A stretch of 36,459 nucleotides of DNA from Acetobacteraceae bacterium (GCA_022842185.1 JALHQB010000051.1:1-36459); one strand, 5' to 3'; positions 8,249 to 15,935 are shown, counted from the first letter of the stretch. Numbers and translations are program-made. The notes: generated by a model not told the origin, from the letters alone.

Positions 8249-8836
8249 TCAAAGAAACGCGGGCAGCAGGGACAGCACCATCAGCACGGCCATCGCGATG
8301 TTGAAGCTGCGCAGCGCCCCCGGCGTCCGCAGCAGCTGCGACGCGCCGGCACCCAGCCCTGCCCAGATCAGCGTGCACGGCAGGCAGACCAGGGCGAAGA
8401 CCGCGCCGATGCGCAGCGTCTCGGCCAGCATGTCACCCTCCGGCGTGGTGAAGGCCGGGATGGCGGCAAGTGCGATCATCCACGCCTTCGGATTCACCCA
8501 TTGAAACAGCGCCGCGCCCACGAACCCCAGCGGCGGTCGCGATGGCCCTTCGCCCGGCGCGCCCGCCCGCGCGATCTTCCACGCCAGCACGAGCAGCCAG
8601 GCCGCGCCGCCCCATTTCAGCACGCCATGCAGCACCGGCCAGGCCGCGAAGGGCCCGGCGAGTCCCAGCCCGACGATCACCAGCATCGCCGCGAATCCGA
8701 CCGCGATGCCCAGCATCTGCGGCAGCGTCGCGCGGACGCCGTGATTGGCCGCTGCCGCCGCGACCAGCAGCACATTCGGCCCCGGCGTCACCGAGGTGGC
8801 GATGGCGAAGGCGAAGAGCGGCAGGAGCGTTTCCAT
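8249..8836 (-). CDS. LysE/RhtB-family amino-acid exporter
   Basis: 195 residues from ATG 8836, with hydrophobic segments compatible with six membrane helices. The first helix carries the family motif ATSVTPGPNVLLVAAAAA; later segments include GAALFQWVNPKAWMIALAA, typical of LysE/RhtB exporters. Longer in-frame starts up to 8929 would add an Arg-rich stretch and run across the divergent control region, so they are unlikely. The family exports basic or neutral amino acids and related metabolites through the inner membrane; the substrate here is unknown. The gene is divergent from ridA, and a palindrome at 8846-8868 lies right upstream of its start. It heads the minus-strand run with the dioxygenase-like and DUF4139 genes. 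Confidence 0.92.
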   Translation of the reverse strand: METLLPLFAFAIATSVTPGPNVLLVAAAAANHGVRATLPQMLGIAVGFAAMLVIVGLGLAGPFAAWPVLHGVLKWGGAAWLLVLAWKIARAGAPGEGPSRPPLGFVGAALFQWVNPKAWMIALAAIPAFTTPEGDMLAETLRIGAVFALVCLPCTLIWAGLGAGASQLLRTPGALRSFNIAMAVLMVLSLLPAFL

Positions 8837-8845
8837 GATGCGATA

Positions 8846-8868
8846 GTATGTCAGTAATACTGACCTAC
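8846..8868. promoter_or_regulatory. Palindromic operator candidate between lysE-like gene and ridA
   Basis: GTCAGTA (8850-8856), a single A, then TACTGAC (8858-8864) form a perfect 7+1+7 inverted repeat. Outer GTA (8846-8848) and TAC (8866-8868) extend it with one mismatch each side. It lies 10 bases upstream of the LysE start, inside an AT-richer island in a GC-rich genome. TACTAT-like and TAATAC-like hexamers here could serve as -10 elements for both directions. A transcription factor dimer site is the natural reading; the regulator is unknown and none is encoded next door. Confidence 0.55.
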
Positions 8869-8934
8869 ATGCGCGCTCTTGCCGGGACGTCCATGCGCGT
8901 GTCGCATGGCGTCGTCGTCGAAGGAGCAAACGCG

Positions 8935-9402
8935 ATGCCGAACGAAACCCCCGAACAGCGCCTGGCCGCGCTGGGCCTCACCCTGCCGGACGTGCCCAAG
9001 CCGATCGGCACCTATGTGCCCTATCGCGTGGAGGGCGACATCATCTGGACCTCGGGGCAGGGGCCGCGCGTGACGCAAGGTCCGCGCCCGCGCGGCAAGG
9101 TGCCGAGCGAGATGAGCATCGAGGACGCCTATGCCAGTGCGCGACTGGTCGGCCTCGGGCTGCTCGCCGCGGCGGCCGAGGCCGCGGGCGGGCTGTCCAA
9201 GCTGAAAGCCATCAAGGTGCTCGGCATGGTCAATGCCGATGTGGATTTCGAGGATCATCCCAAGGTCATCAACGGCTGTTCCGATTTGTTCGTCGCTGTG
9301 CTGGGGGACAATGGGAAGCATGCGCGATCGGCGGTGGGGTTTGCCTCGCTGCCGGGGCGGATTCCGGTGGAGATCGAGGCGATCTTTCGCATCGTCGAGT
9401 AG
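8935..9402 (+). CDS. RidA family (YjgF/YER057c/UK114) protein
   Basis: 155 residues from ATG 8935 with AAGGAG at 8921-8926. Earlier in-frame starts lie in the divergent operator region. The frame shows the RidA core: GDIIWTSGQGPRV, then EDAYASARLVGLGLLAAAAEA, then HARSAVGFASLPGRIPVEIEAI at the C-terminus. The arginine that binds the carboxylate of the 2-aminoacrylate intermediate in E. coli RidA (R105) corresponds to R131, and the E120 equivalent is E146, so imine/enamine deaminase activity is plausible. The protein is longer than classic RidA (~130) and matches the 150-residue COG0251 subgroup. It is divergent from the LysE-like exporter, which suggests linked amino-acid metabolism. A large palindrome immediately follows the stop. 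Confidence 0.9.
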   Translation: MPNETPEQRLAALGLTLPDVPKPIGTYVPYRVEGDIIWTSGQGPRVTQGPRPRGKVPSEMSIEDAYASARLVGLGLLAAAAEAAGGLSKLKAIKVLGMVNADVDFEDHPKVINGCSDLFVAVLGDNGKHARSAVGFASLPGRIPVEIEAIFRIVE

Positions 9403-9403
9403 G

Positions 9404-9528
9404 AAGGTCGGGGGAGAGAACTCCCCCGATCCCCCTCCTTTTTTTGCCACTTGGCGATCCCCCGCGAAGGTCAGCACCAAGTGCCAAAAAAAGGAGGGGG
9501 TCTGGGGGAGTTCATCTCCCCCAACCTT
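9404..9528. terminator. 125 bp head-to-head palindrome (repeat family C), bidirectional terminator candidate
   Basis: The left arm, 9404 to about 9453, and the right arm, about 9479-9528, are near-perfect reverse complements, with an ~25 base centre. Each arm has its own inner G-tract/C-tract hairpin (GGGGGAGA.AACTCCCCC) and a run of seven T or A beside CCTCC/GGAGG. It fills nearly all the space between the convergent ridA and family 5 receptor genes, beginning 2 bases after one stop and ending 6 bases before the other. Reading outward from either gene, a C-rich hairpin followed by T7 is met, which suits a bidirectional terminator. A single forward copy of the same unit occurs at 34713-34758. 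Confidence 0.75.
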
Positions 9529-9533
9529 TCTTC

Positions 9534-11111
9534 TCACCCGCGCTTCACATTGATCGGCAGCGCCATCCCCTTCTGCACGCCGCTGATATCCCGCCGCCAC
9601 GCGCTGTCGATGAAGTACTGCCCCAGCGGGATGAAGGGCAGGTCCTGCCAGAACTGTGTCTGGATCTCGCGGGCGATGCCCTGCTGCATGTCGATCGGCC
9701 CGGCGGCGAACCAGGCGTCGCGCATCGCTTCCAGCGATGGGCTGGTGGGCCAGCCGAACCAGGCATTCGCCCCGTTCGCCCGCAGCAGCGGATGCTGCCC
9801 CGGATTGGCGAGGTCGATGCCGCCGAACAGCACGACCAGCGCGTTCCAGCCCCCCTGGTCGGGCGGATTGCGATTGGCGCGCCGCTGCAACACCGTGCCC
9901 CAGTCCGACGTCGCACTTTCCGCATTCAGCCCGGACCGCTTCAACGTGTCAGTCAACACCGTGGTCAGGGCGTTGTTGTTCACCACATCGGTAGGGTGCA
10001 GCACCGTGACCTTCTGGTTGGCGTAGCCTGCGGCCTGCAACGCGGCCCGCGCGGCATCGGTACTGCGCGGGCCAGTCACCGCGGCGATGCCGGCATCATT
10101 GGCGAGCGGCGAGGATCGCGGGAAGACGCCCATCCCATCCGACCAGAGCGACCGGTCGTCGCCCATGATCGAGGTCATGAAATCTGCCTGGTTCACGCTG
10201 TGCAGCAGCGCGCGGCGGATGGCGGGATTGTCGAAGGGGGGATGCAGGTGGTTGAAGCGCAGCATCGCCATCAGCCCGCCGAAATCGACGCGCTCCAGGA
10301 TGATGTCGCGATGCCGGCGCATCACCGAGCGCAGGTCGGGTGCCACCTGTTCCCACCAGTCGATCTCGCCGGACTGGATGGCGGCGGCGGCGGTGCCGAC
10401 ATCGGGCATGATGCGGAATTCGACACGTTCGAAATGCGCGAGCTTCGCCCCGCCCAGCAGGTTCGGCGCGGCGGGCGCGGGCCGGTACCCGTCGAACTTC
10501 CGATACACGGCCCGCGCGCCCGACAGGCGTTCATCGGCGACGAAGCGATACGGGCCGGAGCCGACGACCTCGGTGAAGGGCCGGGCGGGATCGACGTCCG
10601 CGAAGCGCTGCGGATAGACGAAGCACGGATAGGATGACGGCTTTCCCAGTGCTGCGAGCATCACGCCGAAGGGCGTCTTGAGCCGGATTTCGAAGCGGCG
10701 ATCATCCAGTGCGCGCATCTCCTCCGTGCGCTCGGCGAGCGACTGACCGAGCGAATCGAGACGCGCCCAGCGGCGGATCGATGCAACGGCATCGGCGGCG
10801 CGGATGGGTTCGCCGTCATGGAAGCGGGTGCCTTCGCGCAGGGTGAACACCCAGCGCAGCCCGTCCTGTTCGACGACATGGCCTTCGGCGAGCTGGGGCC
10901 GCGGCACGAAATCCGTATCCAGGCCATACAGCGTGTCCCAGCACATGTGCCCGTGGTTGCGTACGCCGTAGGATGTGGTGGACATCGGATCCACCGCCGT
11001 GACATCCGCCTGCGGAATGAAGCGCAGGGTGTGCGCCGCATTGCCCTGGGTGAGGGCAGGGCGGGCGATCGCCAGGCCCGCGCCGGCGCCAAGTATCGTT
11101 CTGCGATGCAT
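9534..11111 (-). CDS. ABC transporter substrate-binding protein, family 5 (peptide/nickel type)
   Basis: 525 residues from ATG 11111, preceded by GGGAGA on the coding strand. Upstream in-frame codons to 11267 show no signal. The export signal MHRRTILGAGAGLAIARPAL is twin-arginine-like. The mature protein has the SBP_bac_5 (DppA/OppA-like) layout: DVTAVDPMSTTSYGVRNHGH, WVFTLREGTRFHDGEPIRAADA, then the SGPYRF and FDNPAIRRALLHSVNQADFM blocks. Such receptors deliver di- or oligopeptides, glutathione or other compounds to an ABC importer. No DppBCDF-type permease or ATPase gene is adjacent, so the partner must be elsewhere. It is divergent from the TAXI receptor with a 229-base shared upstream region and convergent with ridA across the palindrome. 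Confidence 0.93.
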   Translation of the reverse strand: MHRRTILGAGAGLAIARPALTQGNAAHTLRFIPQADVTAVDPMSTTSYGVRNHGHMCWDTLYGLDTDFVPRPQLAEGHVVEQDGLRWVFTLREGTRFHDGEPIRAADAVASIRRWARLDSLGQSLAERTEEMRALDDRRFEIRLKTPFGVMLAALGKPSSYPCFVYPQRFADVDPARPFTEVVGSGPYRFVADERLSGARAVYRKFDGYRPAPAAPNLLGGAKLAHFERVEFRIMPDVGTAAAAIQSGEIDWWEQVAPDLRSVMRRHRDIILERVDFGGLMAMLRFNHLHPPFDNPAIRRALLHSVNQADFMTSIMGDDRSLWSDGMGVFPRSSPLANDAGIAAVTGPRSTDAARAALQAAGYANQKVTVLHPTDVVNNNALTTVLTDTLKRSGLNAESATSDWGTVLQRRANRNPPDQGGWNALVVLFGGIDLANPGQHPLLRANGANAWFGWPTSPSLEAMRDAWFAAGPIDMQQGIAREIQTQFWQDLPFIPLGQYFIDSAWRRDISGVQKGMALPINVKRG

Positions 11112-11340
11112 CGCCGTCTCCCGCTGGATGGAACGCCCGAATCCGTCAGGCGCATCAGAATGCTCGCTCCAAACAGGAATGGGAGCGGTTGTCATCCGCC
11201 CAGTCTGGCGCAAAGGCGCCGCATCGCGCCACTGCCGCCATGAGGGGGCGGCGCGTGGCACGGGCATTGCTGAACATCGCGTTGCGGCAGGGCACCAAGC
11301 CTGTTCTTATGCCGTGGTCTTGAGGCCAAGGAGGCTGGGA

Positions 11341-12345
11341 ATGACCCTGTTCATCGGACGGCGCGCGATCGCGCGCGGCACTCTCGGCGTGGCGCTTGCC
11401 TCGCCCTTCATCCGCACCGCGGCGGCGCAGACCACGCTCGAATGGGTGGCCGGTTCGGTGGGCGGCGGCTGGTACACCATGGCCGCCGGCCTGTCCTCCC
11501 TGATCCGGGAGGAAAATCCCGACGTACAGATCCGCGTCGTGCCCGGCGGTGGCCTGGCCAATCCCACGCGCATCAACAATGGCCAGTCGCAGATCGGCTG
11601 GGGCATCGACACCTTCGCCGCATCCGCCGTGAAGGGCACCGAACCCTACAGCGCCAAGCATGAGAAAATCCGATGCCTGGGCACAGGCTATTCGCCGACC
11701 GAACACCTGCTGCTGCGCCACACCGGCGCGGGTCCGGCCGACATGCGCGCCATCCTCACGCAGCGTGGCCTGAAGATCGGCGCGCCGCAGCGTTCCTCGA
11801 CCGATGAGATGACGCTGCAGCGCATCCTGCGCTTCCTCGGCACCAGCCCGGACAAGATCCGCTCGGATGGCGGGCGGTACCTGAACGGGTCCTACTCGGA
11901 CATCGGCGCGGCCTACAATGACGGGCAGGTGGACTACGTCTATGTCGCGCTCGCCAAGCCTGCCGCGCTGATGACCGAGATCGCGCAGGGCCGTCGCGGC
12001 GGCCGCCTGACCGCCTTCCCCGACGATGTCCGCAAGCACATGACCGACGAATACGCCTATGCCCAGGGCACGCTGGAGAAGTCCGACTATCCCGCGCTGC
12101 TCGACGACGCCATTCCCGTGACGATGATGGACAGCGTGATCGTGGTGCATGAATCCGTACCGAACGAGATCGTCCAGAAGATCACCGCCACGTTGATCAA
12201 GAACCAGGGCCAGCGCCTGGCGACGATCCATCCGTCCATGGGCGGCTGGACGCCGGCCAAGGCGGTGAACTACCTCGGCGTGGCGTTCCATCCGGGTGCC
12301 GCCGCCGCCTTCCGTGCCGCCGGCGTGAACCCGCCGGCCGCCTGA
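11341..12345 (+). CDS. TAXI-family TRAP transporter solute receptor
   Basis: 334 residues from ATG 11341, with a strong AAGGAGG at 11328-11334. The start at 10975 would overlap the divergent gene and is rejected. The signal peptide ends at TAAAQ (about residue 30). The mature sequence opens EWVAGSVGGGWYTMAAGLSS, the typical TAXI N-terminus in which a glycine-rich loop shapes the ligand site. It continues with VVPGGGLANPTRINNGQSQIG, which is also diagnostic. TAXI receptors feed fused DctQM permeases; ligands include glutamate or other carboxylates in the few studied cases. The fused permease lies 139 bases downstream, so this is a complete two-gene transporter. Two hairpins sit in that gap. 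Confidence 0.94.
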   Translation: MTLFIGRRAIARGTLGVALASPFIRTAAAQTTLEWVAGSVGGGWYTMAAGLSSLIREENPDVQIRVVPGGGLANPTRINNGQSQIGWGIDTFAASAVKGTEPYSAKHEKIRCLGTGYSPTEHLLLRHTGAGPADMRAILTQRGLKIGAPQRSSTDEMTLQRILRFLGTSPDKIRSDGGRYLNGSYSDIGAAYNDGQVDYVYVALAKPAALMTEIAQGRRGGRLTAFPDDVRKHMTDEYAYAQGTLEKSDYPALLDDAIPVTMMDSVIVVHESVPNEIVQKITATLIKNQGQRLATIHPSMGGWTPAKAVNYLGVAFHPGAAAAFRAAGVNPPAA

Positions 12346-12346
12346 C

Positions 12347-12445
12347 AAACCCGAACGCCGATGGCGTTCCGGTTTCGCCTTGTGTTGCGCGCAGCCGCCA
12401 CGCCAACCCTGCGCGCAGCAAACCCGGATTCCTTCGGTATCCGGG
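12347..12445 (+). promoter_or_regulatory. Twin hairpins between TAXI receptor and TRAP permease
   Basis: First hairpin: AAACCCGAACGCC (12347-12359), loop GAT, GGCGTTCCGGTTT (12363-12375), a 13-bp stem with one mismatch. Second: CCCGGAT (12423-12429) and ATCCGGG (12439-12445) with a 9-base loop. Neither is followed by a long T run. Stable hairpins after a binding-protein gene commonly protect its mRNA or reduce read-through so that receptor exceeds permease; that role here is inferred. Confidence 0.5.
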
Positions 12446-12484
12446 CCGACGTCGCGCACCGCGCTTGATGTTGAGGAGAGCGCC

Positions 12485-14482
12485 GTGCGCGACCTGTCAC
12501 CCTGGCTTCGGCATTCCATCTTCGGCTGGCTCGCCTTCTGGGCCGCGGTGCATCTGTATTGGGGCGGCTTCGGCTTCCCCGAACCGATCACCATCCGCAG
12601 CCTGCACCTGCTGGTCTTCACCCCGCCGCTGTTCCTGCTCTATCCGGCTTTTGCGAAGCGATCCCCGCAGCACCGCCCCAGCGTGATCGACTGGATCTGG
12701 GCGGCGGCCTCCGCGGCGCCGCATCTGTGGGTCTTCATCCATGCCGATGCGGTCAATGACCGCATGGAATATGTCGATCCCTTCACGCCGCTGATGATGG
12801 GCCTCGCCATCCTGTGCATGGTGACGATGCTCGAAGCCATCCGCCGCGCCGTGGAACCGGGCCTCGCCTGGATGACGCTGGGCTGCCTGCTCTACATGTT
12901 CGTCGGCCACCACCTGCCCGGCGTGCTGAATACCCGCGTCTTCACCACATCCGAGATCATGGAAGCCGCCTGGCTGGTGCCCACCGCCGGCGGCGTCTAT
13001 GGCCCGCTGACCGGCATCGTGGCGACCACCATCGCGGTGTTCATCCTGTTCGGGTCGTTCATGCAGGGCAGCGGGACGGGGCGGCTCTTCGCCAATTTCG
13101 GCGCCGCCATCGCGGGGCGCTACACCGGCGGGCCGGCCAAGGTCGCCGTCGTCTCCTCGGGCCTGTTCGGCACGATGAGCGGGTCCTCCGTCTCCAATGT
13201 CATCACCACCGGTGCGATGACCATCCCGCTGATGATCCGCATCGGCTATCGCCCGGTGGTCGCGGCGGGCATCGAAAGTGCCGCATCCGTCGGTGGCGCG
13301 CTGATGCCGCCGGTGATGGGCGCGGCCGCCTTCGTGATGGCCGAGATCACCAACATCCCGTATGGCGACATCCTCGTCGCCGCCGCGATCGGCGCGGTGC
13401 TGTACTACTTCGCCATCCTCGCCGCCGTGCATTTCGAGGCGAAAAAGCTCGGCATCCAGCCGATGGAACTCAAGGACATCCCCGCCTGGCGCGAGGTCCT
13501 CGCCGATATCCACCTGATCCTGCCGATCGGGTTGCTCGTCTATCTGATGAATGAACGCTGGTCGGGCAATTACGCCGCCTTCTGCGCCACGCTGGCGATG
13601 GTCGCGGTGTCCCTGCTGCGGGCGCGCACGCGCATGGGCTGGCGCGCGGTGCTCGAAAGCCTGACCAATGCGGGGCTGACCATGGCGCCGCTGGCGGTCG
13701 CCATCGCGGCATCGGGCGTCGTGGTCTCGGTGCTGACGGCCACGGGCATGGTCGTGGCCTTTGGCGGCATCATCAAGGAACTGGCGGGCGGCAGTTTCGG
13801 CCTGCTCGCGGTGCTGCTGTGCCTGACGGTGCTGGTGCTCGGCCTGGGCATCCCGACCACGCCCTCCTACATCATTGCCGCCGCGATCGGGGCGCCGCAG
13901 CTGCTGGAACTGGGCCGGTCGCTCAACATCGACATGCTGCAGGCGCATCTGTTCCTGTTCTACTTCGCCGTGATCGCGGATGCGACGCCACCGGTCGCGG
14001 CCTCCGCCTTCGCCGCCGCGGCCATCGCCAAGGCCAGCCCGACCATGGCCAGCGTGCACGCCTCGCGCTTCGGCATCGCCGGCTTCACCGTGGGCTTCGC
14101 CTTCCTCTACGATCCGGGCATCATGATGCGTGGCGGCATCGTCGCGATCGTCACCGCGACCTCGATTCAGGTGCTCGCCCTGCTGCTGATCACCTCGGCC
14201 TATGCCGGATACCTGTTGCGACCGATGGGCGGGGTGCTGCGACTGATCCTCGGTCTGGCTGGATTGTTCGCGGCCTTCGGGCATTTCGCGCCCGATACGC
14301 TGCGGCTGGCGGCCGCGGCGGTGGCGCTGGGCGGCACCGCGCTGCTGCAACTGCTGCTCGCCAGGAACAAATCGATGATGTGGCCGATCGCCGTCCTGTT
14401 CGGATTGCTGCTGGCGGTCCCCGCCATCGCACAGGATACGCCGCCCACCCCCGCAAGCCTGCCCCTCTTGCCCATCCGCTGA
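12485..14482 (+). CDS. TRAP transporter permease, fused small and large membrane subunits (TAXI type)
   Basis: 665 residues from GTG 12485, which has GAGGAGAG at 12473-12480; the frame is open back to 12380 but the extra residues are hydrophilic and lack a ribosome site. The N-terminal part (about 1-170) carries the DctQ-like helices; the rest is the DctM-like transport domain. Diagnostic stretches are GLFGTMSGSSVSNVITTGAM (near residue 230), AAGIESAASVGGALMPPVMGAAAF, and LGLGIPTTPSYIIAAA with FYFAVIADATPPVAASAFAAA. Fused 4TM/12TM permeases of this size pair with TAXI receptors and import solutes using an ion gradient. The partner receptor is the gene just upstream. The final 20 residues after a last helix are Pro-rich and variable. 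Confidence 0.94.
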   Translation: MRDLSPWLRHSIFGWLAFWAAVHLYWGGFGFPEPITIRSLHLLVFTPPLFLLYPAFAKRSPQHRPSVIDWIWAAASAAPHLWVFIHADAVNDRMEYVDPFTPLMMGLAILCMVTMLEAIRRAVEPGLAWMTLGCLLYMFVGHHLPGVLNTRVFTTSEIMEAAWLVPTAGGVYGPLTGIVATTIAVFILFGSFMQGSGTGRLFANFGAAIAGRYTGGPAKVAVVSSGLFGTMSGSSVSNVITTGAMTIPLMIRIGYRPVVAAGIESAASVGGALMPPVMGAAAFVMAEITNIPYGDILVAAAIGAVLYYFAILAAVHFEAKKLGIQPMELKDIPAWREVLADIHLILPIGLLVYLMNERWSGNYAAFCATLAMVAVSLLRARTRMGWRAVLESLTNAGLTMAPLAVAIAASGVVVSVLTATGMVVAFGGIIKELAGGSFGLLAVLLCLTVLVLGLGIPTTPSYIIAAAIGAPQLLELGRSLNIDMLQAHLFLFYFAVIADATPPVAASAFAAAAIAKASPTMASVHASRFGIAGFTVGFAFLYDPGIMMRGGIVAIVTATSIQVLALLLITSAYAGYLLRPMGGVLRLILGLAGLFAAFGHFAPDTLRLAAAAVALGGTALLQLLLARNKSMMWPIAVLFGLLLAVPAIAQDTPPTPASLPLLPIR

Positions 14483-14498
14483 GGCGGGAGGCGACCAG

Positions 14499-14518
14499 CC
14501 AGGGCCGCCGGGCCCTGG
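14499..14518 (+). terminator. Perfect GC hairpin after TRAP permease gene
   Basis: CCAGGGCC, loop GCCG, GGCCCTGG forms a perfect 8-bp stem 17 bases after the permease stop. No T run follows, so it may be a weak terminator, a pause site or an mRNA 3' end protector ahead of the AapJ-like gene. Confidence 0.5.
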
Positions 14519-14583
14519 TGTGACGGTGCGACGGGCGGTATCCCTTCGCGCCAACCAAGAAACTGAACTTTGGGAGAAAACAC

Positions 14584-15606
14584 ATGAAAAGCATCTTCCT
14601 GGCCGCCCTCGGCATGCTGGCGGCGGGGTCCGCCGCTGCGCAGATGGCGTCACCCGGCCCCACCCTGGCCGCCGTCCGGTCGCGCGACGCGGTGATCTGT
14701 GGCGCGCATCCGGGCGCACCCGGCTTCAACGTGCTCGACAGCCAAGGGGTGCATCGTGGCCTCGATGCCGATACCTGCCGTGCCATCGCGGCCGCCGCGC
14801 TGGGCGATGCGGCCAAGGCGCGCTGGATCATCCTGTCGTCCCAGGCGCGGTTGCCGGCGCTGCAATCGGGCCAGGTGGACGTGCTGCCGCGCACCACGAC
14901 CTGGACGCAGACGCGCGACACCGCCAATGGGCTGAACTTCACCGCCGTCAATTTCTACGACGGTCAGGGCTTCATGGTGCGCAAATCCGCCAATGTCACG
15001 CGTGCGCGCGACCTCGCCGGCGCGACGATCTGCGTCACCTCCGGCACCACCAACGAACTGAACCTCGCGGATTGGGCACGGGCCAACAATATCCAGGTCC
15101 AGCCGCTGGTGTTCGACCAGAATGAGGAAACGCGCAACGCGTACAATTCAGGCCGCTGCGACGCCTTCACCACCGATGCGTCGCAGCTTGCGGGCATCCG
15201 CACCGCACTGCGCGACCCGGCCGAACACATCATCCTGCCCGACATCATCTCGAAGGAACCCCTGGCGGTCGCGGTGCGGCACGGCGACGACCAGTGGTTC
15301 GACATTGTCCGCTGGACCGTGTTCGCGCTGATCGAGGCCGAGGAACTCGGCGTCACCCAGGCCAATGTCGATGAGATGCTGAACAGCCAGAACCCGTCTA
15401 TCCGCCGCCTGCTGGGCAATGCGGGGGACCACGGGCCGCTGATGGGGCTGGATCGCCGCTGGGCCTACAACGCGATCAAGGCGGTCGGCAATTACGGGGA
15501 AATTTTCGAGCGCAACCTCGGCTCCGGATCGCCGATCGGGTTGCAGCGCGGGGTGAACGACCTGTGGACCCGCGGCGGGCTGATGTACGCCATGCCGGTC
15601 AGGTAA
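14584..15606 (+). CDS. AapJ-like amino-acid ABC transporter substrate-binding protein
   Basis: 340 residues, ATG 14584 with GGGAG at 14571-14575. A Sec signal (MKSIFLAALGMLAAGSAAAQ) leads to a mature protein starting TLAAVRSRDAVICG. Typical blocks of the general L-amino-acid receptor AapJ/BztA group are present: FNVLDSQGVHRGLDADTCRA, FYDGQGFMVRK, ICVTSGTTNELNLADW, and near the C-terminus LGLDRRWAYN-like LMGLDRRWAYNAIKAVGNYG. AapJ normally precedes aapQMP, encoding two permeases and an ATPase; none follows here, so this is an orphan receptor that may share a permease encoded elsewhere. A 12-bp perfect hairpin follows the stop. It is 101 bases from the TRAP permease gene, and the two may be read from different promoters. 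Confidence 0.93.
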   Translation: MKSIFLAALGMLAAGSAAAQMASPGPTLAAVRSRDAVICGAHPGAPGFNVLDSQGVHRGLDADTCRAIAAAALGDAAKARWIILSSQARLPALQSGQVDVLPRTTTWTQTRDTANGLNFTAVNFYDGQGFMVRKSANVTRARDLAGATICVTSGTTNELNLADWARANNIQVQPLVFDQNEETRNAYNSGRCDAFTTDASQLAGIRTALRDPAEHIILPDIISKEPLAVAVRHGDDQWFDIVRWTVFALIEAEELGVTQANVDEMLNSQNPSIRRLLGNAGDHGPLMGLDRRWAYNAIKAVGNYGEIFERNLGSGSPIGLQRGVNDLWTRGGLMYAMPVR

Positions 15607-15613
15607 GGCGACA

Positions 15614-15642
15614 CGCTCCTGACCTGTCGCAGGTCAGGAGCG
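15614..15642. terminator. 12-bp perfect hairpin between convergent genes
   Basis: CGCTCCTGACCT (15614-15625), loop GTCGC, AGGTCAGGAGCG (15631-15642). A second stem, GCGTCCTG/CAGGACGC (15645-15652, 15658-15665), follows at once and spans the stop codon of the small membrane peptide gene. They sit between the AapJ-like gene (plus) and that peptide gene (minus), a natural place for termination in both directions. There is no T run. Confidence 0.55.
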
Positions 15643-15654
15643 GAGCGTCCTGGG

Positions 15655-15732
15655 CTACAGGACGCCCATGACGTTGAGGATGATGATCAGGACGACCGGC
15701 ACGCCAAGCAGCCACAACACGATAGACTTCAT
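15655..15732 (-). CDS. 25-residue single-helix membrane peptide
   Basis: Starting at ATG 15732, the frame gives a 25-residue peptide that is almost entirely one hydrophobic helix: MKSIVLWLLGVPVV then LIIILNVMGVL. On the coding strand AAGGA stands 11 bases upstream of the ATG, a good ribosome site, while the upstream in-frame extension to 15885 runs through repeat element A and lacks one. Very short proteins of the pattern KS-x-LWLLG-P-x-IIIL are, to my recollection, widespread as unannotated genes in alphaproteobacteria; their function is unknown. It is below usual gene-calling cut-offs. It lies between serA (same strand, 197 bases upstream) and the convergent AapJ-like gene. Confidence 0.6.
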   Translation of the reverse strand: MKSIVLWLLGVPVVLIIILNVMGVL

Positions 15733-15827
15733 CTGGATGTTCCTTCGCACGAGATCAGTGTCTGTGCGGGGGGAACGCCCCGGTGCCTGCAATGGTTGCG
15801 CTGGTGGCGTCACTCGCGCAGCGGACC

Positions 15828-15935
15828 GGAGCGTCTTTCGCCAGGCTGTGCTGGCGCAAACTGCTCTAAACTCTTGCGTGAGCAAGCATCTTCGCGCGCC
15901 TGACTGAGTCCCGTCAGGCGCGGTCTGTTCTAGCG
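15828..15935 (+). repeat. Repeat family A, copy 4 (overlaps the serA stop codon)
   Basis: Two-hairpin element: GGAGCG...CGCCAG.GCTGTG.CTGGCG...CTGCTCTA, a linker with TGAGCAAGCATC, then CGCGCCTGAC...GTCAGGCGCG and a TCTGTTCTAGCG end. It aligns almost base for base with the copy at 5046. Its last bases (CTA at 15930-15932) supply the TAG stop codon of serA on the minus strand. Confidence 0.8.

Noticed and set aside
12497..14719. 740-codon open frame antisense to the TRAP permease
   Set aside because: The plus-strand frame has clear membrane helices and family motifs; the antisense product is a low-complexity His/Arg/Gln/Asp-rich sequence typical of a shadow frame.
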